Positions 35,474-44,902 of a stretch of 64,000 bases of DNA are shown in pieces. The number at the start of each line of letters is the position of its first letter. Within the stretch, counting starts at the first letter, position 1. The notes beneath the pieces were generated by a model. That model made no database searches. It worked only from the letters and a program-made list of their open reading frames with translations, and was not told where the DNA came from. Both the position numbers and the translations under genes were made by a program. Source of the DNA: Planctomycetota bacterium (GTDB taxonomy: Bacteria > Planctomycetota > Phycisphaerae > Sedimentisphaerales > Anaerobacaceae); NCBI GenBank assembly GCA_022563885.1, contig JADFMM010000005.1, positions 1 through 64,000 on the forward strand. Reading direction: 5' to 3'.

Positions 35474-35503
35474 AGTATACCGGATTCTGCGGACTCCGGT
35501 CAA
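35474..35503 (-). promoter_or_regulatory. Promoter of hicBA
   Basis: Minus strand: TTGACC (35498-35503), 18-bp spacer, TATACT (35474-35479). No clear gene lies in 35504-35796. Confidence 0.6.
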
Positions 35504-35796
35504 ACTGATTACAGGTCAGTCATGTTTTTACATCGACCGAATCCATACTGGACGTGGGCCAAAATAACTATCTGCCGGTAAAACTGCCGTTTTTAGCCCG
35601 TCAGACCCTACAAACCGAACACGCCCCGTACCGGCGATTAGCGTCCTCCAGGGCACTGGGACCTTGGCCTCCCGGCTCCCCCAGACCGCCCCCCTTTCGC
35701 TCAGACTCCCGCAGACGCGATCTGAGCGACGAACGCGGAACCACGACCAATGGAGCCCGGCTACGGGGTAAGTTGAAGTGCAAGGAGAGGGTGTTT

Positions 35797-36860
35797 GGGG
35801 TCAGAGCTTGATTAGTGATTAGTTGTTGCGTTGCGAGGAAACGTCGGTTAGCTTACCCGGCATGGCTAGGCCCTTACGCATTGAGTATCCTGGAGCGCTG
35901 CACCATGTCATCTCGCGCGGAAATGAACAGCGGCCTATCGTGAGAGACGATGGAGACCGTGCGAAACGCCTTGAATGGCTTCGCCGCACGGTTGAGACCT
36001 ATGGGTGGGATCTCCATGCCTTTGTCTTGATGACGAACCACGAACATCTCTTTTTGGAGACCCCCGAACCCAACCTCTCCTCAGGCATGCAATATCTCAA
36101 TGGCAGTTATACCAGCTATTTCAATCGGCGTTGGCGACGATCAGGTCATCTGTTCCAGGGACGATTCAAAGCCCATATCGTTGACTCCGAAGGCTATTTT
36201 CAAGTCGTCAGTCGGTATATTCATCTCAATCCAGTAAGAGCAAGAATAGTGCCGAAGCCCAATGAGTATCCTTGGAGCAGTTTTCCTGGTTATACACGAG
36301 CCACCAAGGCGTTAGATTGGATCACGTACGAACGCGTGCTCATGGACTTCGGTCCCGGCAACCGAACGACGCAAAGGCGTCGGTACCGACGCTACGTTGA
36401 AGCGGGAATTCAAGGCTCGCCCGAATACCCCTTTGACGGCGTTGTTGAAGGCTTGGTGCTGGGATCACAGGGGTTCATTGACCGGATCCGTGAGTTGATC
36501 AGTCAGCGCAGTGATGATCCGGCCGTTGTCGAAATCCACCGCCTTCGCGTACGGCCCTCTCTTGGCGATATCGCACGTGTGGCCACCCATCAGAGGAAAG
36601 CGTCATCCACTCAGTGGCGACAAGGGCGCCGCAGTGACGACGGGAGCCGCGCAGTGATTGCATTCGTCAGTCGCCGTTGGTATGGGTATCGCTGCAACGA
36701 AATTGCCGAAATGCTTGGATACACAAGTGTCTCCAGCATCAGCCGGTCTGTTCGACACGTAGAAACCAACATAGACAAGTACGCAGAACTCTTGGGCTTG
36801 CTTAAAAAGAGGTTGGCGCCGCATGCAAGAAAGGCTATTCACTAATCAAGCTCTGACCCC
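35797..36860 (+). mobile_element. Y1-transposase (RAYT-type) element with 22-bp terminal inverted repeats
   Basis: A 1,064-bp unit bounded by a perfect 22-bp inverted repeat: 35797-35818 (GGGGTCAGAGCTTGATTAG plus TGA) and its exact complement at 36839-36860. It holds a single transposase gene. The right repeat contains the stop codon of that gene. No target-site duplication was identified. Confidence 0.85.
35862..36845 (+). CDS. REP-associated tyrosine (Y1, HUH) transposase
   Basis: 327 residues from ATG 35862 (MARPLRIEYPGALHHVISRG, the standard RAYT start). The HUH metal site is H60-E-H62 in MTNHEHLFLE, where most have NHxHLL, and the catalytic Tyr is Y119 in YIHLNPVRARIV. A C-terminal extension (about 220-320) looks like a DnaA-type helix-turn-helix: RAVIAFVSRRWYGYRCNEIA then GYTSVSSISR. 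It is intact, so the element may be active or recently so. Confidence 0.9.
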   Translation: MARPLRIEYPGALHHVISRGNEQRPIVRDDGDRAKRLEWLRRTVETYGWDLHAFVLMTNHEHLFLETPEPNLSSGMQYLNGSYTSYFNRRWRRSGHLFQGRFKAHIVDSEGYFQVVSRYIHLNPVRARIVPKPNEYPWSSFPGYTRATKALDWITYERVLMDFGPGNRTTQRRRYRRYVEAGIQGSPEYPFDGVVEGLVLGSQGFIDRIRELISQRSDDPAVVEIHRLRVRPSLGDIARVATHQRKASSTQWRQGRRSDDGSRAVIAFVSRRWYGYRCNEIAEMLGYTSVSSISRSVRHVETNIDKYAELLGLLKKRLAPHARKAIH

Positions 36861-36872
36861 CTGACCCTTCCC

Positions 36873-37037
36873 GATAGGCGCAAGTGGGCCGTGCACGCGG
36901 GTCAGGATCTGGTGTCATGCCCTCTGCACGACATGGGATTTGGGCTCGACGATAGCGGCTGGGCCAAGCAGCGGGCCTGGGCGCCGGACTGCGTGGAGAA
37001 GAACGGGAAGTACTGTCTTAACACCCTGACCTACTGA
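36873..37037 (+). pseudogene. Short fragment resembling a GH43-type glycosidase
   Basis: A 54-codon open stretch without start reads RRKWAVHAGQDLVS, WAKQRAWAPDCVEKNGKYC and ends in TGA. The QDLVxW and WAPDCVEKNGKYY pattern is typical of blade regions in GH43 beta-propeller enzymes. It lies directly beside the transposon. The rest of 37038-37214 shows no gene. Confidence 0.4.
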
Positions 37038-37214
37038 GAGGACCAACAGGGTTTATCAGACATCCTAAAAGCAAAGGAACCCGTCCACAGCTTTATCCCC
37101 GGCCCCCGCATTTGTGAGTGTCCCTCCCCCATACACGCCTTCCCTGTGAAGGAATGCCACAATAATTGCCAATTAATTGTAAAATACGATGTTAAAACCT
37201 AATGGTCCTGTGTC

Positions 37215-37826
37215 TTGTTGGTGACGATCGACAGTTCGGGTGCTGCAGCCGGTTGGAACTGCGGGAGATTGAAGTTGGCCGCCTTATTACCGCAAGAGAA
37301 GATTTTAGTGCGACAGTTCAATAAGGGCGATATTGGTGCTCTGCGCCAGATATACGCCCAGTACAAGGTGGATCTGACGATACTGGCAACGGCGCTGCTC
37401 TTTGACAAGGCTTTAGCAGAAGATGTGGTGCATGAAGTGTTCGCCCGGTTGCTGGATACAACGCGTAAGATCCGTATCAACAGCAGTTTACGAGGGTATC
37501 TGTTGCGGGCCGTGGCCAATGGGGCCCGTAACGTGAATCGATCTGATAGAAGGAAGGATCTTGATCAGGACCTTTGTGGGGCAGACTGCTTTCCTCTCGC
37601 AGAGTCGCCGGAGTATTCCGCGATCTTCAAGGAACAACGTGAAAAACTAGTCTCTGCGTTGCCAGAACTGCCCTATGAACAACGAGAAGTGCTTCTCCTG
37701 CGCCATTTTGGCGGTCTGCGTTTTCAAGACATTGCCAAGAGCCAAGGGGTTTCTGTCAGCACCGTTCAAGGCCGCTACCGCTACGGCCTGGAAAAGCTGC
37801 GGTCTTCAATGGGAGGTGACCTATGA
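37215..37826 (+). CDS. ECF-type RNA polymerase sigma factor
   Basis: 203 residues. Region 2 (about 33-100) has FNKGDIGALRQIYAQYKVDL, KALAEDVVHEVFARLL and LRGYLLRAVANGARN. Region 4 (about 145-195) has LPELPYEQREVLLLRHFGGLRFQDIAKSQGVSVSTVQGRYRYGLEKLR. No sigma 3 region, hence extracytoplasmic-function type. Start is one of TTG 37215, TTG 37218 or GTG 37221. Its stop overlaps the next gene start (ATGA), so the two should be made together, as sigma/anti-sigma pairs often are. Confidence 0.9.
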   Translation: MLVTIDSSGAAAGWNCGRLKLAALLPQEKILVRQFNKGDIGALRQIYAQYKVDLTILATALLFDKALAEDVVHEVFARLLDTTRKIRINSSLRGYLLRAVANGARNVNRSDRRKDLDQDLCGADCFPLAESPEYSAIFKEQREKLVSALPELPYEQREVLLLRHFGGLRFQDIAKSQGVSVSTVQGRYRYGLEKLRSSMGGDL

Positions 37827-40800
37827 GGCCGACGATTGACAATCTTCTCAAGAGTTTAGAGACGCAACCCAGCGAGAGCCTGGAGCAAAGAATGAACGAT
37901 CTCTTTGCATCTCAGCCTGTCATGCGTTTGGGCATTTGGAGAAGAATCGTGCAAAGTCCTATCGCCAGATTTGCCATGGCTGCAGTGTTCATTGCCGGTG
38001 TCTTTGTCCTAGCTAGTTATTTGCGGGGAGACCATGGTGTTACACCGCCCCCCAATGCACCTGTTGCCCATGAAACTCAGCCGCTTGATAGCAATCAGAC
38101 AACTGCGTTGACGCAGTTACAGCCAGTTCAAACAGAACTTGAACAGGCCAGAGTGTTTTTCGAGCAAGCCGATACTGATGGCCTCTTGGCTTTACTGGAA
38201 ACGGGCGGAAATCTGACCCAGATTACGGTGGCGCGTTATTTGGGACAGCTTGGAGACGAGAAGGCGATTCCTCCCTTGCAGACCTTTGCCGAGCAATGGC
38301 AGGGGAGTGAAACAGGCAATCCCTTCCAAACAGCTATTGAGAGAATTGAGCAACAAGGTCAGAGCAATCCTCCACCGCTAGACCCGAATCAACCCAACGC
38401 CAAGACTACACCACCGATCGACGGATCTAGCGAGCCAAAGGCAGAGACGATCATCACTGGAATGGTTCTCGATGCCGACGGTTTGCGCCCTATTTCTGGC
38501 GCTACTGTTTCGTGTATGACTGGGAATAGAACGACTACAGATGCCCAAGGTCAGTTTACCCTCTCTGTAAAGAGGGATCACCCTGGAGGAGCCCGTGTCC
38601 GGGCGCTGGCATCGGGCTACGCCACACAGCGAGTCAATGTCAGTGTTGGGAAGGGCATGACACAAAGGCTCGACTTTAAGCTGGGACCTGGCTTCAAGGT
38701 GGTTGGTACCGTGAGGGACATTCACGGTCAACCTATCAAGGCAGCCACTATTCGCGTTTCTGGTATGGGATTTGGGGTAGGGGGTATCTATACCGGCGCT
38801 GATGGCAGGTTTATAGTTGAAGGTCTTAATCCGAATGAGGAATCCTATAGGCTGTACGCAGAGCACCCGGGCTATGTCGAATCCTTTGTCCACCTGCCCC
38901 CAACGTCTGCAGGACAGATCTGCAATCGTGATATCGTCTTAGCGCAGGGAATAACGTTATTTGGCCAGGTCACCGATTGGCAGGGAAAACCGATTTCAGG
39001 CGTCCAGGTCGGTCGCAATCGGTTCGCTCAGGCCAAAACGATCTCAGATACCAATGGCAGGTACAGTTTGAAGAATGTCCCGAGAGATGAACGTTTTCTT
39101 TGGGCGGCCCATGAGGAGCATGGCCTGTTGGTACAGTCGGTGTATTTGTCTGGTGATGCTTCTGAGTTTCGTATCGATCTGCTGCTTGACAAGCCCCATC
39201 CCTTGCATGGACAGGTTTTAGATCAAGCGGGCGATCCGGTTCCTGGTGTCAGCGTAGGTATTCACGCGTACGGAGGAGTGTCCCACCTGTGGCGAAAACG
39301 CCGACTAAGCGATAGCCAAGGGAATTTCGTGATACCCAATGCACCGAAACAGGGTGCGTTAACACTAAGTGTCTATAAGGAAGATATCGCCAGCGAAACA
39401 TATGAGATCAATCTGGGTGAGCAAGGGTGCACGCTCACGGTGTCGTATGTGGGGTGCATCTACGGTAAGGTTGTTGATAATGCAACGGATGAGCCAATTC
39501 GAAGGTTTATTGTGAAGCTACGTTCCGAGCAAGGGGGGTACCCCGCAAGCTGGGCCGATGGCCTCCGCATTAGCTCTGATCAGGGCTTCTTTGGTACGGA
39601 TGGTGCAAAGCTTGCCCTGTACCGGGATTTTAGTGTGACCGTCATTGCGGACGGTTACAAACACTTAGACGTTCTACCCGTGAAGGTGCAGCCCACCTCT
39701 TCTGACCCAAATCGCGTGCTGTTTCGTTTGGAAAGAGCTTCCGTGATGGCGGGGCGCGTGGTGGACAAACAGGGAAGACCGATTTCTGGGGCGAAGATTG
39801 CCGTATTCTCTAGGGCCAATTTGGATACGCGATCAGATTGGCTTCAGGTGGTAACCGATGAAGTTGGTTTGTTCACGCTCTCTGGTATGGATCCCGAGCA
39901 GCACTGTCTCCATGTTACTGCCGAGGGGTTTGTTGCCTTTGCCGGCTTGCTCGAGGAATTGGTGATCGGACAGACGCAGCTAAGAGACATTGTGCTTGGC
40001 GTAGGATCGCATATTTGGGGCCAGGTATTCGATGATCACGGTCAACCCGTTGAGGATGCAAAGGTAACGGCCCACAACAATAGCGCTATTGCAGATAGAG
40101 AATCCATGCGTAAGGCTCTCAATGGTCGCATGCCAAGTCTGGCTCCGCGAACGAGAACAAACCAAGTCGGATACTATGAGCTGCATGATGTTTCGATTGG
40201 TCGTGTCGGCGTCTCCGTCATGACTCCGAAAACGAATCAACGACTTGCCTATGAGAACATTATTACGAATCCCGAGGACTCCATCGAATTGAACTTTGGC
40301 AATGAAGTCGGCTTTACCGTAGAGGGTATCGTCCGAGTTCTCATAGTGCCGCTCGAAGGCGCAAACGTGAGATTGGACACGAAAGAAGGAATACGCCGGA
40401 GTAAGTCAGCGCAAACAGATTCCTCAGGGAAATTCAGTATCAGTGGTTTGTCCCCGGGGAGCTATCAACTGGGTGTGCGATCTTGGCCCCAGCCTGGAAG
40501 TTCGGCGCGTGAAAAGCGTCATTTGTATGTGCTCCTTGACGTGCACCAGGACTTGAGCTTGGACATTGAGATGGAGGAGAAAACTGTCCTGGAAGTTGGG
40601 AGTTGTTCTGTTCGCGGCCGGATTCCACTTTCGTTGAGAACCCAAGCAGATGCGACGCAGATTCGAGCCACACGCTCAATTGATATTGGTCCTAATTCTA
40701 AAGAGGGCGGGTATCCCTGGGAAAATGTGCCAGCAGAGTTTAAGGTACGACCTGATGGGACATTTGTTGGCGAGCAGCTTGGGCCGGGTATCTACCGACT

Positions 40801-41536
40801 GGTTCTGTCTAGGGATCAAAGAATTGTGGCTATATCTGATGCTATTGTTCTTTCCGAAGGAGAAAACCTATCTGACGTTGGTTTTACCATGGGGGCGGGC
40901 GAGGTTTCTATTCGGGTCATTGATGCGGCGACCGGGCAAGGCATTCCCAACGCTAGCTTTCAACTCATCAACGACATGGGAATCTCCTTCAGAGCTCAAG
41001 AATTTGTACCTGAGGAAAAGCATGCGATGCATGTCGATAGTCAGGGACAGTGTCTAATTGATCGGCTTCCCGAGGGCCATTATCACACTAAGGCAACCGC
41101 GTCTGGATACTTGCTAAATGAATCTCAAGACGGGATAGTTCAAATGGGGAGCCTTACGCCCCTGGTGGTGTCATTAAATCCTGCTGCCAGTGTTGATTTT
41201 GAAATCTCGGATACACTCTTACAGGATGTGTCGGGCAATTATATCCTTGTGGACTGCCGAATAACGGAGACTGATACGCAGCGCGTTCTGCAAAACAAGA
41301 ATCTCTATACCACCTCCGACCGCCATACGTATGGCATGCGTTTGACCGGGCAAGGTGACTGGGCGTCACATAATCCCATTGCTTTGCCCGAAGGCCACTA
41401 TACGATTGCCTACACCGTACACTCAATGACGATTAAAGACAAATCGCAAGCAGGGCCTAGCAAGAAACTGGCCCAGGGCGAAACCACTGTTACCTGTCTG
41501 CAGAATCAAACGACGACAATCTCAATCTTTGAATGA
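37823..41536 (+). CDS. Giant membrane-anchored protein with carboxypeptidase-regulatory-like repeats
   Basis: 1,237 residues. The N-terminal 45 residues are cytoplasmic (MRPTIDNLLKSLETQPSES), then one membrane helix (about 47-68), a helical segment (about 95-180) and at least eight Ig-like carboxypeptidase-regulatory domains. These carry the repeated pattern GxVxDxxGxPIxGAxV: DADGLRPISGATVSC, DIHGQPIKAATIRV, DWQGKPISGVQVG, DKQGRPISGAKIAV and DDHGQPVEDAKVTA. Translation is coupled to the sigma gene. The cytoplasmic head could bind the sigma factor and the external domains could sense a surface ligand; this is inference. No protease domain seen. Confidence 0.8.
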   Translation: MRPTIDNLLKSLETQPSESLEQRMNDLFASQPVMRLGIWRRIVQSPIARFAMAAVFIAGVFVLASYLRGDHGVTPPPNAPVAHETQPLDSNQTTALTQLQPVQTELEQARVFFEQADTDGLLALLETGGNLTQITVARYLGQLGDEKAIPPLQTFAEQWQGSETGNPFQTAIERIEQQGQSNPPPLDPNQPNAKTTPPIDGSSEPKAETIITGMVLDADGLRPISGATVSCMTGNRTTTDAQGQFTLSVKRDHPGGARVRALASGYATQRVNVSVGKGMTQRLDFKLGPGFKVVGTVRDIHGQPIKAATIRVSGMGFGVGGIYTGADGRFIVEGLNPNEESYRLYAEHPGYVESFVHLPPTSAGQICNRDIVLAQGITLFGQVTDWQGKPISGVQVGRNRFAQAKTISDTNGRYSLKNVPRDERFLWAAHEEHGLLVQSVYLSGDASEFRIDLLLDKPHPLHGQVLDQAGDPVPGVSVGIHAYGGVSHLWRKRRLSDSQGNFVIPNAPKQGALTLSVYKEDIASETYEINLGEQGCTLTVSYVGCIYGKVVDNATDEPIRRFIVKLRSEQGGYPASWADGLRISSDQGFFGTDGAKLALYRDFSVTVIADGYKHLDVLPVKVQPTSSDPNRVLFRLERASVMAGRVVDKQGRPISGAKIAVFSRANLDTRSDWLQVVTDEVGLFTLSGMDPEQHCLHVTAEGFVAFAGLLEELVIGQTQLRDIVLGVGSHIWGQVFDDHGQPVEDAKVTAHNNSAIADRESMRKALNGRMPSLAPRTRTNQVGYYELHDVSIGRVGVSVMTPKTNQRLAYENIITNPEDSIELNFGNEVGFTVEGIVRVLIVPLEGANVRLDTKEGIRRSKSAQTDSSGKFSISGLSPGSYQLGVRSWPQPGSSAREKRHLYVLLDVHQDLSLDIEMEEKTVLEVGSCSVRGRIPLSLRTQADATQIRATRSIDIGPNSKEGGYPWENVPAEFKVRPDGTFVGEQLGPGIYRLVLSRDQRIVAISDAIVLSEGENLSDVGFTMGAGEVSIRVIDAATGQGIPNASFQLINDMGISFRAQEFVPEEKHAMHVDSQGQCLIDRLPEGHYHTKATASGYLLNESQDGIVQMGSLTPLVVSLNPAASVDFEISDTLLQDVSGNYILVDCRITETDTQRVLQNKNLYTTSDRHTYGMRLTGQGDWASHNPIALPEGHYTIAYTVHSMTIKDKSQAGPSKKLAQGETTVTCLQNQTTTISIFE

Positions 41537-41657
41537 AATAAATAACAGCATTTGATGTATTGATGAAGATTTACGCTGGCATCTTTCTGGCCGGTCTTGA
41601 AATACGGCCAAGGACCCGTCGATAGCTGTTTGTACCGGGTGATGGCAAGGGTGGTTT

Positions 41658-41900
41658 GAACCGTAGAATATCGAGCAAGGAACAGCAGAATATCGAAGGA
41701 TAGTGAGTTTGATCGCGTGGAACGGTTTATCGACTCGCCATCGAAACTCGACCCTCTGATTCAGGAGAACGACGAATTGATGTCAATCTTAGTGGTCAGC
41801 GTTAAGACGGCAGAGAAGAATCTGAACCAGGATTTGATAAGATTGCTTATGAGGCGTAGTAACTTCACCATTGGACATTCGTTGTTCGATATTCTTCGGT
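41658..41900. repeat. Inverted AATATCGAAC-type repeats around a protein-gene scrap
   Basis: Left arm 41658-41681 and right arm 41877-41900 are inverted copies matching at about 21 of 24 bases, built on AGAATATCGA(G/A)CAA. Between them, 41717-41820 encodes LDPLIQENDELMSILVVSV followed by KTAEKN, similar to the tail of four-helix-bundle (23S rRNA intervening-sequence) proteins. The flanks 41537-41657 and 41901-42009 show no gene. Confidence 0.5.
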
Positions 41901-42009
41901 TTATTCTGGTAGATTTCGAAGAGCGAGGAGGGCTAAGGGGTCGTTCATCAAAAAAAGTAAGCAATTTCGTGCCCAGCTTTATCCCTGTTCATCTCCAGAT
42001 CTCCGGTCC

Positions 42010-42315
42010 CTATGGTTGCCCTTCCCGTTCTTCCATCCTTTGCGGATACTCTGACCCAATGTCTCCTCCCTTCGGACTGTAGGCCATCGAGTGCCTCAGT
42101 TCAAAGACTGCGCCATCCGTCACCGGGTCTTCGGTATAGAATAGGGCCGTCGTTTCTATCTGGTGTTCATCGATGACGGTCGCTATGGATTCGACGATCT
42201 GAAGGCCCCCTAGAATGGGACCGACGAAATAGATCAGTGCGCATAGGGCACCCGTTCCCCAAACGAACTTTACGAGTCGAGCCCATCCACCATTTCTGGG
42301 TTTCAAGCGAAACAT
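42010..42315 (-). CDS. Small membrane protein downstream of the YeiH gene
   Basis: 101 residues from ATG 42315, with AGGGG nine bases upstream; a GTG at 42339 would overlap the YeiH stop. One N-terminal membrane segment (FVWGTGALCALIYFVGPILGG) is followed by a short extracytoplasmic part containing ESIATVIDEHQIETTALFYT. No family recognised. It probably shares the YeiH transcript. Confidence 0.6.
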   Translation of the reverse strand: MFRLKPRNGGWARLVKFVWGTGALCALIYFVGPILGGLQIVESIATVIDEHQIETTALFYTEDPVTDGAVFELRHSMAYSPKGGDIGSEYPQRMEEREGQP

Positions 42316-42335
42316 TTCTGAAAACCCCTCTCGGC

Positions 42336-44077
42336 TCACAGCTTAGACAGCACGCCAGGGAAGACCTTGTAAAACATCAGATAGGCCATCGCCAGCGTCA
42401 AAATCAAATTGAAGGCTTGCCCACAGAGATAGAGCAGCAGGGGCTTGCCGCCTTTGAAATGCGTCTTCAATTCTCTAAAATTGGTCGCCAAGCCGATGCT
42501 GACAAAGGCCAGGCAAAAGAACCCGCCACGGAAGGCCTTGGACCATCCTCGAATCACACCATGATCAATCAGCGTATATCCCAGGTCGCTGCCAATGGTG
42601 TGGTATATGCCTGAAAACACGATCGAGGCCAGAATAAACCCGAGCACAAACTTGGGAAAACGGATCCAAATCTCAGCAGCGGAGACCCGCCGACCTGGGA
42701 TACGGTCGACCTTGGTGGCCCAGTACAGGGCCACCGCAAAAGCGATGACACCAATCAGGATGTTCTGGATCATCTTAATGGTTGCGGCCACGTACAAGGC
42801 GCGGTCACCCAGGAACTCTCCCGCCGCCGCCACCGCCCCGGTGGCATCGATGGTCCCACCGAGCCAAGCACCGCCCAGGACCTCGGGCATCCCGACGGCC
42901 TTGATCACCGCCGGCATCACGACCATCATGATCGACGTGAACACCATGGACAGTCCCACGGCCAGGGTCAATTCTTCCTTCTTGGCTCTGCACGCCGCCG
43001 CCGTTGCGATTGCCGCAGATACGCCACATACCGACATATCGGCAGAGATGGTGATATTCAAGGTCTTGGAGGGGATCCTCAATATCCTCTGGCCAAACCA
43101 ATAGGTGCTGATCAGAACCACCGGCGTGACGACCCAGGCCACCCATAGCCCGGGGGCGCGATTAACAGGATCTTCCCGAACAGTATCTCCGCCCCGAGCA
43201 GCACCAGGCCGGTTTTGATGTAGTACTCGGTTGCCACCGCAGGACGGGCCCATCGAGGCGTTCCGAGGGTATTGCTGATCAGCAGGCCTAAGAGAATGGC
43301 CCAGGCCGCATAGCCGATCCCCCGTTCTTTCATCATGCTGTTCGCACCGATGGTGTAGGCCAGGACACCGATGAGAAACACAAAGAAAAAACCGGGCAAA
43401 AACCTCCTGAGGGACGTTCCCATGTAATGACGGCCAAACCCGAAGAAGACCGCCAGCATCCCGGCCAACCCGATCAAGCCCGGCACACGATTGTATGAAG
43501 AAGGGCTTACCTTCTTCTTGGCCTTGGCTTCAAGGGATTGTGCCGATCGCCAGGCATCGATCGCCTCGACTGAACTCGCATTGTGGGTCTGATCTTGAAA
43601 CTCCATTTCCGTGGCGAGTTGCTCCGCCGACTGGGCGCTTTGATAGGTTCTCTCGACCTCGGCCTGAGCCTGGTCGTAGGCATCCCGGTCGGCTTGGGAC
43701 ACTGTTTTGGGTCTCTGGACAAAAGCCCAAAACGGATTGCCTTTCCAGGACTGCGGGGTTGCGGTAAAGGCCTGTATCCTTTTCCCCAGGGGCGTGCCCG
43801 TTGCCTTCAGCTTTCGCTTGGCCTCGAGCGCCTCGTGCCAATCTAATGTCTTAAACGGGGCCCGGTCGGATGCGGCTCGTAGACGATCGTTGAGTTCCCG
43901 AATCTTCGCATTCGTTTCCTGGATTGATAGGGAGCCGAAGAAATAGAGCACAAGTCCAAGCCCAAGTAATCCAAATGCCAACCAGATCGCCCAATAGTCC
44001 TCCTTCTTCCAGAGATCGGACCAGTCCCACGCTTGTCGCATCGCCGCACGGTTGTGGTCTTGTGATGAATCGGACAT
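42336..44077 (-). pseudogene. yeiH: YeiH-family putative sulfate exporter, split by frameshift
   Basis: From ATG 44077 (AAGGA upstream) one frame runs MSDSSQDHN to [20 protein letters not shown]; the continuation [21 protein letters not shown] to the stop at 42336 is in another frame. The break lies in five G at 43152-43156 (C on the coding strand); six would restore one protein of about 580 residues. The family hallmarks are kept: [52 protein letters not shown] and [16 protein letters not shown] long coiled-coil insert follows the first helix, larger than in typical 350-residue homologues. Transport of sulfate is only a family suggestion. Confidence 0.85.
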
Positions 44078-44110
44078 GCCTGGGTTCCTTTTGCAGATTG
44101 GAAAGATCTG

Positions 44111-44139
44111 TACATAATCCAAAATGAAAGGCTCGTCAA
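44111..44139 (-). promoter_or_regulatory. Promoter of the YeiH gene
   Basis: Minus strand: TTGACG (44134-44139), 17-bp spacer, TATGTA (44111-44116), about 30 bp before the start codon. Confidence 0.55.
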
Positions 44140-44233
44140 TGCTAGCCCGAGTCGCCAGCAGGGCAATCGCACATACACCTGGGCAGACGTTAATGCCCGT
44201 TTTTTCTAACCATCGCCGGGGTCTCACGGGGGT

Positions 44234-44300
44234 AGTAATCAGTAATCAGTGACAAAGTAATCAGTTTCTGGCCCGTACCGATCACTGATTACCGATTACT
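44234..44300. repeat. Inverted repeat of AGTAATCAGT words
   Basis: Arms 44234-44252 and 44282-44300 are 19-bp inverted copies with one mismatch and a 29-bp loop. It lies between the NUDIX gene end and the YeiH promoter and could act as a hairpin terminator for the NUDIX gene, though there is no T-run. Confidence 0.65.
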
Positions 44301-44359
44301 CGAACGGTAGGAATCCTGGCCAACTAGCATTTCTGCTACATTTCGTACGAATCTGGAAT

Positions 44360-44902
44360 CTACCCTCTGTTTCTTTCCAGGAAGAACAGGCCCGCGTAGA
44401 CCTTTAGGTCAATATCGGCACCTTCCCGTTCTTTCGCCGCCAACCACGCGGCAATCTCCTGCGTCGCCACTTCGTGGACGGTGATGCTTTCCGTCTCATC
44501 ACCGCCGCCTTCGCCAACCTTTTTCAGATCCGTGGCCAAGAACAAGGTTAAGCGCTCGGAACACATGCCGGGGGCGGAGGGACCTTCGCAGAGCCGCTGC
44601 AGACGTCCAGCCACGTAGCCGGTCTCTTCTTGAAGTTCCCGTTGAACCGCCATTTCCAGGGACTCGTCCTCCTGCCCTGTGATGTCTCCCACCAGTCCGG
44701 CTGGCAACTCAATCACACGGCTCGCCAGGGGGGGGCGATATTGCTCGACGAGCACGATCCGATCCTCCTTCGTCAGCGGCACGATGCCAATGATTCCAGA
44801 GATGTTCATGCGTTTGACATATTCCCACTGGCCGCGTTTGACCATGCTCAAGTACTGTCCCTGCCAAAGGAGCTCTTCGCTGTTCTGCATCTGCATCCAC
44901 AT
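44360..44902 (-). CDS. NUDIX hydrolase, ADP-ribose-pyrophosphatase type
   Basis: 180 residues. A NUDIX box is present: GLVGDITGQEDESLEMAVQ then RELQEETGY, with the REUxEE core intact. The preceding ELPAGLVGD and the following GPSAPGMCSERLTLFLA fit ADP-ribose/nucleotide-sugar pyrophosphatases. ATG 44902 lies just after AAAGG; ATG 44896 is equally possible. Stand-alone gene. Confidence 0.88.
   Translation of the reverse strand: MWMQMQNSEELLWQGQYLSMVKRGQWEYVKRMNISGIIGIVPLTKEDRIVLVEQYRPPLASRVIELPAGLVGDITGQEDESLEMAVQRELQEETGYVAGRLQRLCEGPSAPGMCSERLTLFLATDLKKVGEGGGDETESITVHEVATQEIAAWLAAKEREGADIDLKVYAGLFFLERNRG

Noticed and set aside
35554-35811. Open frame before the transposon
   Set aside because: Low-complexity Pro/Arg composition, no ribosome site, and it runs through the transposon's left repeat.
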